A stretch of DNA of 64,000 nt. It comes from Streptomyces cinnabarinus. Lineage in GTDB: Bacteria; Actinomycetota; Actinomycetes; Streptomycetales; Streptomycetaceae. The stretch is from assembly GCF_027270315.1 (NCBI RefSeq), contig NZ_CP114413.1:8556001-8620000 (forward strand), given 5' to 3'. The first letter of the stretch is position 1, and each line of letters opens with the position of its first letter. A program made the translations under genes and the position numbers. Below the pieces are notes generated by a model. It was given only the letters and a program-made list of their open reading frames with translations, did no database searches and was not told where the DNA came from. Shown one piece after another: positions 42,437-50,496 of the stretch.

Positions 42437-44800
42437 ATGCGTGAAGTACCCCTACGCCGTGGGCCATTGGCCTGGCTGAGACACCGGGCGCGATGGGCGA
42501 CCACCGCGCTGGCCGCCCTCACCCTGATCGCCGGTACGGCACTGACGGCCACCGGCACCGCGGCCGCCGCCCCTCAGGCGTGGACCCCGAAACCCTCGCC
42601 GATGACCACACCGTGGACGAACCAGGTCCCCACCGACAACCCCCTGCCGGAGTACCCGCGCCCGCAGCTCACCCGCCCCGACTGGGCCAACCTCAACGGC
42701 ATCTGGGACTTCGCGGTCACCCCGGCCGACGCCGGTCAGCCCGCGTCGTTCACCGAGCAGATCCGGGTCCCGTTCGTCGCGGAGTCCGCGCTCTCCGGCA
42801 TCCAGCGCAAGATCACCCAGAACGACAAGCTCTGGTACAAGCGCACCTTCACCGTCCCCTCCGGCTGGAACGGCCGCCGCGTACAACTCCACTTCGGTGC
42901 CAGCGACTGGCGTACCACCGTCTGGGTCAACGGCCGCCAGGCCGGCGCCACCCACAGCGGCGGCTTCGACGCCTTCTCCTACGACATCACCGACCTGCTC
43001 AACAGCGGCACCAACACCGTCGTCGTCTCGGTCTGGGACCCCACCGAGACCGGCGGTCAGGCCGTCGGCAAGCAGCGGATCCGCGACGTCGCCCCGCACC
43101 CCGGCGGCGGCATCTTCTACACCGCCGCCTCCGGCATCTGGCAGACGGTGTGGCTGGAGCCGACGGCCTCCGCCCGCATCACGCGCCTCGACATGGTGCC
43201 GGACCCGGTGAACAACCGGCTGAAGGTGACCGTCCGCGGCTCCGGGACCAGCGGTCACCAGGCCCGCGTCACGGTGTCCACGGGCGGCACCACTATCGGC
43301 ACGGCCACCGGCGCGGTCGGCGCCGAGTTCACCGTCCCGGTCCCCGATCCGCGGCTCTGGACCCCGGACGACCCCTTCCTCTACGACGTGAAGGCCGAAC
43401 TGCTCTCCGGCGCCACCGTCGTCGACTCCGTCGGCAGCTACACCGGCATGCGCACGATCAGCCTCGCCAGCATCGGGGGCTATCAACGCCCTGTTCTGAA
43501 CGGCAAGTTCGTCTTCCAGACCGGCACCCTGGACCAGGGCTACTGGCCAGACGGCATCTACACCGCACCCACCGACGCGGCCCTGCGACACGACCTCCAG
43601 AAGCACAAGGACCTGGGCTTCAACATGGTCCGCAAGCACATCAAGGTGGAGCCGCAACGCTGGTTCTACTGGGCCGACCGGCTTGGCCTGCTGGTCTGGC
43701 AGGACATGCCGTCCATGGACCTGCGCACCCCCGACAGCGCGGCCCGCGTCCAGTGGGAGGCCGAGTACGACCGCGTGATCGACCAGCACCGCAGCTCGCC
43801 CTCCCTGGTCGTGTGGGTCAACCAGAACGAGGGCTGGGGCCAGTACGACCAGGCCCGCATCGCGAACGAGGTCAAGGCCTACGATCCCTCCCGGCTCGTC
43901 GACAACATGAGCGGTATCAACTGCTGCGGCGCGGTCGACGGCGGCAACGGAGACCTCCTCGACCACCATGTCTACGTCGGCCCCGGCACCACCGTGCCCA
44001 GCCCCACCCGCGCCGCCGTGCTCGGCGAGTTCGGCGGACTGGGGTACAAGGTCCCGGGCCATGAGTGGTATCCCGGCGGCGGCTTCAGCTATGAGGACCA
44101 GCCGGACCTCGCCCACCTGAACAACCGGTTCGTCGGCCTCCTGGACGCCATCCGCGAGGTGCGCATGCCGCGCGGCCTGTCCGCGTCCGTCTACACCGAG
44201 ATCACCGACGTGGAGAACGAGGCCAACGGCCTGCTCACCTACGACCGCCAGGTCGTCAAGGTCGACGAGGCCAGGGTGCGTGCCGCCAACCGCGCGCTGA
44301 TCGACGCCTCCCAGGGCTCGACCACCCCGGCCACCCTGCCCACCGGCCAGTACCGGTCCCTGCGCGTGACCACACCCGGCTACACCGACCGGTATGTGCG
44401 GCACAGGGACGGCGCGGTCTTCACGGAGGTCGTCGGCAGCGGCAGCGACGCGCTGCTGAAGAACGACGCCACCTGGAAGATCGTCCCCGGCCTGGCCAAC
44501 AACACCTGCTACAGCTTCGAATCGCGGAACTACCCCGGCGAGTACCTGCGCCACCGCGACTACCGCGTCTACAAGGAGTCCGGCAACACGGACCTGTTCC
44601 GCGCCGATGCCACCTTCTGCGCGGTCCGCGGCGCGAACGGCGGCATCCGGCTGTCCGCGTACAACTTCCCCGAGCAGTATCTGCGCCACTACAACGCCGA
44701 GTTGTGGCTGGCGACCCCGGGCGGTACGCACATCTATGACAACCCGGCACTCTTCACCGAGGACACGACCTGGTCGATGGAGGCGCCCTTGGCTCCGTGA
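42437..44800 (+). CDS. Secreted GH2 glycoside hydrolase with C-terminal AbfB (CBM42) module
   Basis: A 787-aa secreted enzyme: signal peptide about residues 1-44, GH2 sugar-binding and Ig-like domains, and the TIM barrel with acid/base Glu in WVNQNEGWGQYD (about 464) and nucleophile Glu in VLGEFGGLG (about 529). From about 636 to the end are three AbfB-type beta-trefoil repeats (TDRYVRHRDGAVF, YLRHRDYRVYK, YLRHYNAELW). AbfB/CBM42 binds arabinofuranose side chains, so the substrate is likely a furanoside rather than lactose; GH2 includes known beta-D-galactofuranosidases. AAGGAG is 5 nt before the ATG. It follows the importer on the same strand. Confidence 0.93.
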   Translation: MREVPLRRGPLAWLRHRARWATTALAALTLIAGTALTATGTAAAAPQAWTPKPSPMTTPWTNQVPTDNPLPEYPRPQLTRPDWANLNGIWDFAVTPADAGQPASFTEQIRVPFVAESALSGIQRKITQNDKLWYKRTFTVPSGWNGRRVQLHFGASDWRTTVWVNGRQAGATHSGGFDAFSYDITDLLNSGTNTVVVSVWDPTETGGQAVGKQRIRDVAPHPGGGIFYTAASGIWQTVWLEPTASARITRLDMVPDPVNNRLKVTVRGSGTSGHQARVTVSTGGTTIGTATGAVGAEFTVPVPDPRLWTPDDPFLYDVKAELLSGATVVDSVGSYTGMRTISLASIGGYQRPVLNGKFVFQTGTLDQGYWPDGIYTAPTDAALRHDLQKHKDLGFNMVRKHIKVEPQRWFYWADRLGLLVWQDMPSMDLRTPDSAARVQWEAEYDRVIDQHRSSPSLVVWVNQNEGWGQYDQARIANEVKAYDPSRLVDNMSGINCCGAVDGGNGDLLDHHVYVGPGTTVPSPTRAAVLGEFGGLGYKVPGHEWYPGGGFSYEDQPDLAHLNNRFVGLLDAIREVRMPRGLSASVYTEITDVENEANGLLTYDRQVVKVDEARVRAANRALIDASQGSTTPATLPTGQYRSLRVTTPGYTDRYVRHRDGAVFTEVVGSGSDALLKNDATWKIVPGLANNTCYSFESRNYPGEYLRHRDYRVYKESGNTDLFRADATFCAVRGANGGIRLSAYNFPEQYLRHYNAELWLATPGGTHIYDNPALFTEDTTWSMEAPLAP

Positions 44801-44825
44801 GTCCAAACCCTCCTGGTAACAAATG

Positions 44826-44866
44826 CGGCCCCGGTGGAGGGAGTTGACCTCCCTCCACCGGGGCCG
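44826..44866. terminator. Bidirectional terminator between convergent GH2 genes
   Basis: An 18-bp perfect inverted repeat (left arm from 44826, CGGCCCCGGTGGAGGGAG) with a 5-nt loop TTGAC. It sits between the stop of the plus-strand AbfB-GH2 gene (44800) and the stop of the minus-strand PA14-GH2 gene (44886), so it serves both directions. Confidence 0.9.
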
Positions 44867-44885
44867 TTCCGTACGAGACAGAGGG

Positions 44886-47800
44886 TCAGGGCTTCTCGTC
44901 GCCGTAGAGGCCGCCCACCTCCTCGGCGGTCAGTGCCTTGTCGAAGGCGTGGACCTGGTCGACGGCGCCGTTCCAGAAGTCGACGTTCGAGCCGTCCCAG
45001 TGGGCCCGGCCCACGGTGAGCGGTCCGGTGCTCGGAAGGGCCGACCCGCCGGTGGTGGTCGCCGCGAGCTCACCGTCGAGGTAGAGCCGGATCTGGTTGC
45101 TCGTGGCGTCCCGGACGCCGACGAGGTGGTACCAGCGGCCGGTCTCGATGGCGGTCGGTACCTGGGCGCGGCGCTCGCCGGGTGTGCTGAAGGCGAAGGT
45201 GCCGTGTCCGTACTGGAGGTAGAAGGAGTTGGCGGTGGCTCGGGTGTCCTGGCTGACCGCGGTGGCGTAGTTGCCGGGGAGCTGGTCCAGGCGGACCCAG
45301 GCGGCCACCGAGTAGCTGCCCGCGGTGTCGATCACCGGTCCCGCGGTCTCGGCGTACTGCTTCTGGCCGTCGAACTTCAGCGCGGTGCCGTGGACTCCGG
45401 GGATCCAGGAAGCGCCCTCGCGCAGGGTGAGGGGCTGGTCGTTGGGGCCTTCGTCCTGCGCGGTCGTGCCCGCGCCTTCGTCGAGGGTCCAGTGTCCGCC
45501 GCCCGTGAGCGGCTTCTGGGTGCCCGCGGCGGCCCCGGCGGCGATCACCTTGCGGTTGATGTCCCGTACGCGGGCCGGATCCACCTTGATGTCGCGACGG
45601 TCGTACGTGTAGAGACCGTTGAGCTCGTTCTCCAGGTCGGTGATCTGCGTGTACACCGATCCGGACAGTTCGGCGCCCGCCTGGGCGAGATAGAACTGCT
45701 CGGTGTTCTCGACGTACTTGCGGGTCAGTTCCTCCTTGGTGGTGACACCGCTGTAGATCACGGTCGGGGCGCCCGGCCACATGTGCCCCGGGGTGCGCAG
45801 GGTGAAGCCGCCGTGCTCGCCGTCCATGGCGGCCCGGGTGTCGTCGGGGAAGGCGGGGTCGGTGTTGTTGTAGTCGTGGTGGTCGATGATGTCGCCCTTG
45901 CCTGAATCGCCCTTGGAATTACAGCAGTTGACGCCGCTGTGGGCGTTGACGACGCGGGACGGGTCCTGGGCCTGCACCGACTCGGTGATCCGGCCGGTCT
46001 CCTCGCGGTTCCACTCGCCCCAGCCCTCGTTGAAGACGATCCAGCCGATGACGGACGGCGAGTTGTGGTGCTGCCGCATCATCTCCTTGCCCTGGTCGAC
46101 GAAGGCCTTCTGGCCCGTCTCGTCGGTGAGGTTGCCGGAGACGAAGTCCTGCCAGACCAGCAGGCCCAGCTTGTCGGCGTGGTAGAACCAGCGGGCCGGT
46201 TCCACCTTGATGTGCTTGCGGACGGCGTTGAAGCCGAGCTTCTTGTGCGCCTTGAGGTCGAAGGCGAGGGCCTCGTCGCTGGGCGCCGTGTACAGACCAT
46301 CGGGCCAGAAACCCTGGTCCAGGGTGGCGAGGGAGAAGACCGGTTTGCCGTTGAGGACGAGCTTGTTGAAGCCGCCGACCTTCTCGATGCCCACCTCGCG
46401 CATGCCGAAGTAGCTGCCGACCCGGTCGGTGGTCGCGCCGTCCGTGAGCTTGATGTCGAGGTCGTAGAGATAGGGGTCGTCCGGGGTCCACAGGTGCTGT
46501 TTGGCCACAGGCAGGGTGAGTTGCTTGTCGGCGGGTCCGCTGACCCGGCCGACGACGTTGCCGCGGGCGTCGCGGGCCACGGCCTCGACACGGGCGGCGG
46601 GGGAGGCGTCGTCGGAGCCGACGCTGACGGCGAGGGTGCCGGTGTCGATGTCGGGAGTGGCAACGATGTCGTCGATGGACGCGGCGGCGACGGGCTCCAT
46701 CCACACGGTCTGCCAGATACCGGAGGTCTGGGTGTAGAAGATGCCGCCCGGGTTCGTGGACTGCTTGCCCATGGGCTGGTTGGCACCGCCGGTGTCGGTG
46801 ACCGCGACCACGATCTCCTGTGGTCCTGTGCCCTTGAGCGCGTCGGTGATGTCGGCGCTGAAGGCGTTGTAGCCGCCGGTGTGTTCGGTGACCTTGGTGC
46901 CGTTGACGTAGACGGTGGCCCGGTAGTCCACGGCGCCGAAGTTGAGCTTGAGCCGGTTGGCCCGGTCGCTCTTGCCCACCTTCCAGCTCGCCGGGACCTC
47001 GACGAGCTTGCGGTAGAACATGTGGTCCTCGTGCCGTTCGAGGCCCGACAGCTGGGACTCGACGGGGAACGGCACGATGATCTTCTCGTCGAGGCTCTTC
47101 CCGAAGACCGGTTGCTCGCCCGCCTCGGCGGCGCTGAACTGCCAAGGCCCATTGAGGTTCTTCCAGTTGGAGCGCACCTGCTGCGGGCGCGGATACTCCG
47201 GCAGCGGATGCTGCTTGTCGAGTCCGTCTCCCCACTTGGTGGTGAGGCGGTGGGTGGAGGCGTTCTCGGCGTAGCGGATGACCTTGGGCACGCTCTCGCC
47301 GCCGACCGTCAGGCCGCCCGCTCCGTCGTAGGAGACCCGGACGAGCTGGTTCTTCTGGATCGGCTCGGAGAGGGTGACGAGGACGGACGAGGCGTCGCCG
47401 GGGTAGGGCGCGACCGATCCGATGGGCATCGCGGTGGTGTCGGCCTCGATCTTCAGATGGTCCTTGACCGCCCGGAGGTTGCCGACGCGGCCGTCGAAGC
47501 GCAGGCGCAGCCGCTTGCCGTCGGCGGCGACGGACGGCTCCACCGGGTAGACCTCGAAGTCGGCCGGCGGGGTGAACGCCGACATCGGCACGAGCTGCTT
47601 GGGCAGCGTCGGTGTCGACCAGCGCAGATACATGTTGGCTCCGCCGGTGTCCTGGAACATCTCCAGGCGGAAGTCGTGCGGCTCACCGGCCGTCAGCCGT
47701 ACGGCGGCGCTGGTCTGCTCCCGGTCCCAGTCGCCGACCCAGTGGTCGATGACGGGCTCGCCGTCGATGTACAGCCGGAAGCCGTTGTCGCCGATGGCGT

Positions 47801-48158
47801 GGAAGGTGTAGTCGCCGGTGGCGGGCGCCGTGAGCTGTCCCGTCCAGCGCGCGGTCGTGTGTTCCGTCCGGCCGGTCAACTCCTCGAAGGTGCTGGTCAG
47901 TCCGGAGAAGTTGATCTGAGGGTCGAGGAGGGTGCCGCCCAGTTCGGCGAAGTCGCGGGCGCCGGGTGCGGACATGCTGAAGTACTCGCCCTTCAGACCG
48001 TGCGTCTGGACGGCGGCCTCGGCGGCGGGCGCGGATGCGGTGCTGGGCTGCTCCGCGGCGGTCGCGGCGGGCATCAGCCCCATCGGGGGGAGGGTGAGGG
48101 CGGCTGCGGCGAGCAGCGCCCACATTCTGGCTCTCGGGCGGGTGCGGTGTTGTGTCAT
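44886..48158 (-). CDS. Secreted GH2 glycoside hydrolase with PA14 and LamG modules
   Basis: A 1090-aa secreted enzyme. The signal peptide (residues about 12-35) precedes a PA14 domain (about 54-180, GLKGEYFSM to ANMYLRWSTP), an Ig-like segment, a GH2 core from about 318 with acid/base Glu in IVFNEGWGEWN (about 709) and nucleophile in MDGEHGGF (about 781), and a concanavalin-like LamG domain (about 887-1085). PA14 modules often bind glycans. ATG at 48158 has GAGGAAAGG just upstream. The core is clearly related to the convergent GH2 gene (shared PDGLYTAP-type and ARWFYHADKLGLLVWQD segments), suggesting ancient duplication. Confidence 0.93.
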   Translation of the reverse strand: MTQHRTRPRARMWALLAAAALTLPPMGLMPAATAAEQPSTASAPAAEAAVQTHGLKGEYFSMSAPGARDFAELGGTLLDPQINFSGLTSTFEELTGRTEHTTARWTGQLTAPATGDYTFHAIGDNGFRLYIDGEPVIDHWVGDWDREQTSAAVRLTAGEPHDFRLEMFQDTGGANMYLRWSTPTLPKQLVPMSAFTPPADFEVYPVEPSVAADGKRLRLRFDGRVGNLRAVKDHLKIEADTTAMPIGSVAPYPGDASSVLVTLSEPIQKNQLVRVSYDGAGGLTVGGESVPKVIRYAENASTHRLTTKWGDGLDKQHPLPEYPRPQQVRSNWKNLNGPWQFSAAEAGEQPVFGKSLDEKIIVPFPVESQLSGLERHEDHMFYRKLVEVPASWKVGKSDRANRLKLNFGAVDYRATVYVNGTKVTEHTGGYNAFSADITDALKGTGPQEIVVAVTDTGGANQPMGKQSTNPGGIFYTQTSGIWQTVWMEPVAAASIDDIVATPDIDTGTLAVSVGSDDASPAARVEAVARDARGNVVGRVSGPADKQLTLPVAKQHLWTPDDPYLYDLDIKLTDGATTDRVGSYFGMREVGIEKVGGFNKLVLNGKPVFSLATLDQGFWPDGLYTAPSDEALAFDLKAHKKLGFNAVRKHIKVEPARWFYHADKLGLLVWQDFVSGNLTDETGQKAFVDQGKEMMRQHHNSPSVIGWIVFNEGWGEWNREETGRITESVQAQDPSRVVNAHSGVNCCNSKGDSGKGDIIDHHDYNNTDPAFPDDTRAAMDGEHGGFTLRTPGHMWPGAPTVIYSGVTTKEELTRKYVENTEQFYLAQAGAELSGSVYTQITDLENELNGLYTYDRRDIKVDPARVRDINRKVIAAGAAAGTQKPLTGGGHWTLDEGAGTTAQDEGPNDQPLTLREGASWIPGVHGTALKFDGQKQYAETAGPVIDTAGSYSVAAWVRLDQLPGNYATAVSQDTRATANSFYLQYGHGTFAFSTPGERRAQVPTAIETGRWYHLVGVRDATSNQIRLYLDGELAATTTGGSALPSTGPLTVGRAHWDGSNVDFWNGAVDQVHAFDKALTAEEVGGLYGDEKP

Positions 48159-48211
48159 GGAACCTTTCCTCGTGCAGAGGCGGCGACCGGGTAGGGGTGA
48201 CCGGTGCCGCC

Positions 48212-48228
48212 TTTTCAACGTTGGAAAC
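48212..48228 (-). promoter_or_regulatory. LacI-regulon operator, copy 3 (PA14-GH2 promoter)
   Basis: TTTTCAACGTTGGAAAC is a near-perfect palindrome centred on AACGTT (48217-48222). Read on the minus strand it contains AACGTTGAAAA, a third copy of AACGWTGWAAA, 54 nt upstream of the PA14-GH2 ATG. It ties this minus-strand gene to the LacI regulon 11 kb away. Confidence 0.75.
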
Positions 48229-48306
48229 CCGGTGACAGCGGTATGACAGCACGGCCTCAGGAAGCTGTCCAGACCTCTCGCGCCGTCAACCGGCGCTCGG
48301 CACCCG

Positions 48307-50454
48307 CTAGTTCGTGGCGGCCCCGCCGATGTCGTCCGCGCGGCTCACGAACCGCAGGGCACTGTCGGTCACCCGGTAGAGGAACTCACCCGCGTCCTCG
48401 CCCGTGACAAAGAACTGGCTGTCGCGGTCGTAGCTGGCCCTGCGGGTGATGCCCTGCCAGGGGTGGCGCAGGAGTTCGGAGCGCAGGGCGGAACGGGCGT
48501 CGTCGCCCGCGGCGGTCAGACCGTGCGCGACGAAGCGGACGGCGTCGTACGCCTCGGCCGCCCAGGGCGCGGGGGCGGCACCGAATCGGGCGCGGTGGGC
48601 GGCGGTGAACGCCTTGATCCGGGGGTCGGCGGCGTCCGTGTACCCCGTGCCGATCAGCCAGCCGTCCGCCGCCGCGAGGAACCGGGCACCGAGCACGTGC
48701 TCGTCCGCCACGCAGGGTCCGCGGTACCCCGCTCGGCGCAGGGCGCGAGCACAGGCCGCGGCGCGGTCGGGGCGGATGCCCGCGAAGAGGACCGCGTCGT
48801 CGTCACGGTCGGTGATCCGTCGGGCCGCGGTGTCGAAGTCCCGGTCCGGGGCGATGTCCTCGAGCAGGGTGTCGCCGTTGAGCTTCCTGTGCACGGTGGC
48901 CATGCGGACCGTGGGCAGGGTCGCGTCGGCGTCGCTCAGATCGTGGACCACCGCGGTGCGCGCGGGTTTCACCACCCGGTTCAGATAGCGCAGGATCGCC
49001 GGAGGTCCCGCGGTCTTCGTGGGCCGGAGCAGCAGTGTGGTGGTGACGTTGACGTTGCTGAGTTCGCTGCTGTCGGCCCGGGTGACCAAGTGCGTCACCC
49101 CGGCCTGCGCGCAAGCCTCCATCACCGCGGGGGCGGTCGTGTTGGTACCGGCGCCGATCACCCCGACCAGGTCCGGGTCGGCGGCCAGTGTCCCGGCCGC
49201 CGCGGCGGCCCGCTTCGCGGTGCCGCCGTCGTCGGCGGTGCGCAGGACCAGGTCGAAGACGCGGCGATCGTCGGCGTTGTGCTCGCTCACCGCCAGCCGG
49301 GCGCCGCGCTCCTGCGCCGTGAACACGGCGTCGGACCGGTCACCGAGCAGACCGAGCACGTGCCGGGGCAGGTTTCCGGAGCCGGTGGTCCCGGACGGGT
49401 CGGAGCGGCCCCAACGCCACCAGCTGCCCACTCCGATCGTGCCGACTCCCAGGACCGCGCCACCGGCGGCCAGTACCCGGCGGCGGGTTGTCGGAGCGCT
49501 CGTCGCCGGCTCGGCGGTCAGCGTCAAGGCGTCCGCCAAGTCGGCCACGCGGGTCCCGTCGGTGACCGTGCCCTGCGGAACCGGCAGGTCCAGCACCCGC
49601 GCGGCACGCGCCGCCACCAGCGCGGGCAGCCCCTCCGGCAGCCAGTTCCGCTCGTCGAACGGGCCCAGGAAATCCCGGAGTTCGGCGACCTGAGGGCGCT
49701 GCTCCGGCGACTTCGACAGACACCGCCGTACGATCCCGGCGAGCGCCTCGGGTACGCCGTCCACGTCGGGTTCCTCGTGCACGGTGCGGTACAGGACGCC
49801 GGCCGCGCCGCCGATGCCGAACACGGGGCGGCCGGTGGCGGCGTGAGCCAGGACGCAGCCCAGTGAGAAGACGTCGCTCGGCGGACCGACCGTGCGGCCG
49901 CGTGCCTGCTCGGGCGAGAGATAGCCGGGCGAGCCGATGACCGACCCGTCGGTGGTCAGCGCGGTCACCCCGACTGCGCGGGCGATGCCGAAGTCGATCA
50001 GACGGGGACCGTCGGCGGCCAGCAGGATGTTGGCGGGCTTCACATCCCGGTGCACCAGATCGCACCCGTGGACCTCCTCCAGCGCCTCGGCCAACGCGGT
50101 GCCCAGGCAGCGCAGTTGGGGCGCCGGCCAGGGGCCGTGCCGGACGATGGCCTCGGCGAGAGAGGGGCCCGGCACATAGGCGGTGGCCAGCCACGGGGAG
50201 CGGGCCTCGGCGTCGGCCGCGAGGACGGGCACGGTCCAGCGGCCGCCGAGCCGTGCCGCGAGTTCCGTCTCGCGCCGGAAGCGGGCCCGGAACCCGGGAT
50301 CGTCGGCGTGCTCGGCGCGGATCGACTTCAGGGCGCACCAGGTGCCGAGCGGTGAGCGCGCCAGGTACACCACGCCCATCCCGCCCGCGCCGAGCCGGGC
50401 CGCCAGCCGGTACTCGCCGATCACCGACGGATCGGACGGCAGCAGCCGATCCAC
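48307..50454 (-). CDS. Receptor-like Ser/Thr protein kinase with extracytoplasmic ligand-binding-type domain (1)
   Basis: A 715-aa membrane protein. Residues 1-270 are an active-looking Hanks-type kinase: glycine loop GAGGMGVVYLAR, lysine in CALKSIR, HRDVKPANILL, DFG in LIDFGIAR, and SPEQARG. One transmembrane helix (about 327-349, RRRVLAAGGAVLGVGTIG) leads to a type I periplasmic-binding fold (about 365-700, Peripla_BP_6/Leu-binding pattern, e.g. LVGVIGAGTNTTAPAVMEA). The predicted topology is kinase inside, ligand domain outside. It is downstream of a sister kinase with a 42-nt gap. Confidence 0.93.
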   Translation of the reverse strand: MDRLLPSDPSVIGEYRLAARLGAGGMGVVYLARSPLGTWCALKSIRAEHADDPGFRARFRRETELAARLGGRWTVPVLAADAEARSPWLATAYVPGPSLAEAIVRHGPWPAPQLRCLGTALAEALEEVHGCDLVHRDVKPANILLAADGPRLIDFGIARAVGVTALTTDGSVIGSPGYLSPEQARGRTVGPPSDVFSLGCVLAHAATGRPVFGIGGAAGVLYRTVHEEPDVDGVPEALAGIVRRCLSKSPEQRPQVAELRDFLGPFDERNWLPEGLPALVAARAARVLDLPVPQGTVTDGTRVADLADALTLTAEPATSAPTTRRRVLAAGGAVLGVGTIGVGSWWRWGRSDPSGTTGSGNLPRHVLGLLGDRSDAVFTAQERGARLAVSEHNADDRRVFDLVLRTADDGGTAKRAAAAAGTLAADPDLVGVIGAGTNTTAPAVMEACAQAGVTHLVTRADSSELSNVNVTTTLLLRPTKTAGPPAILRYLNRVVKPARTAVVHDLSDADATLPTVRMATVHRKLNGDTLLEDIAPDRDFDTAARRITDRDDDAVLFAGIRPDRAAACARALRRAGYRGPCVADEHVLGARFLAAADGWLIGTGYTDAADPRIKAFTAAHRARFGAAPAPWAAEAYDAVRFVAHGLTAAGDDARSALRSELLRHPWQGITRRASYDRDSQFFVTGEDAGEFLYRVTDSALRFVSRADDIGGAATN

Positions 50455-50496
50455 GGCACACCCCCCATCTGCCCGCCCGAAGCGCCCGTACCCGAC

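Noticed and set aside
45939..48194. 751-codon plus-strand open frame over the PA14-GH2 gene
   Set aside because: It is a shadow of the GH2 gene; it has no signal peptide or fold signature, while the minus strand carries PA14, GH2 and LamG motifs and a good ribosome binding site.
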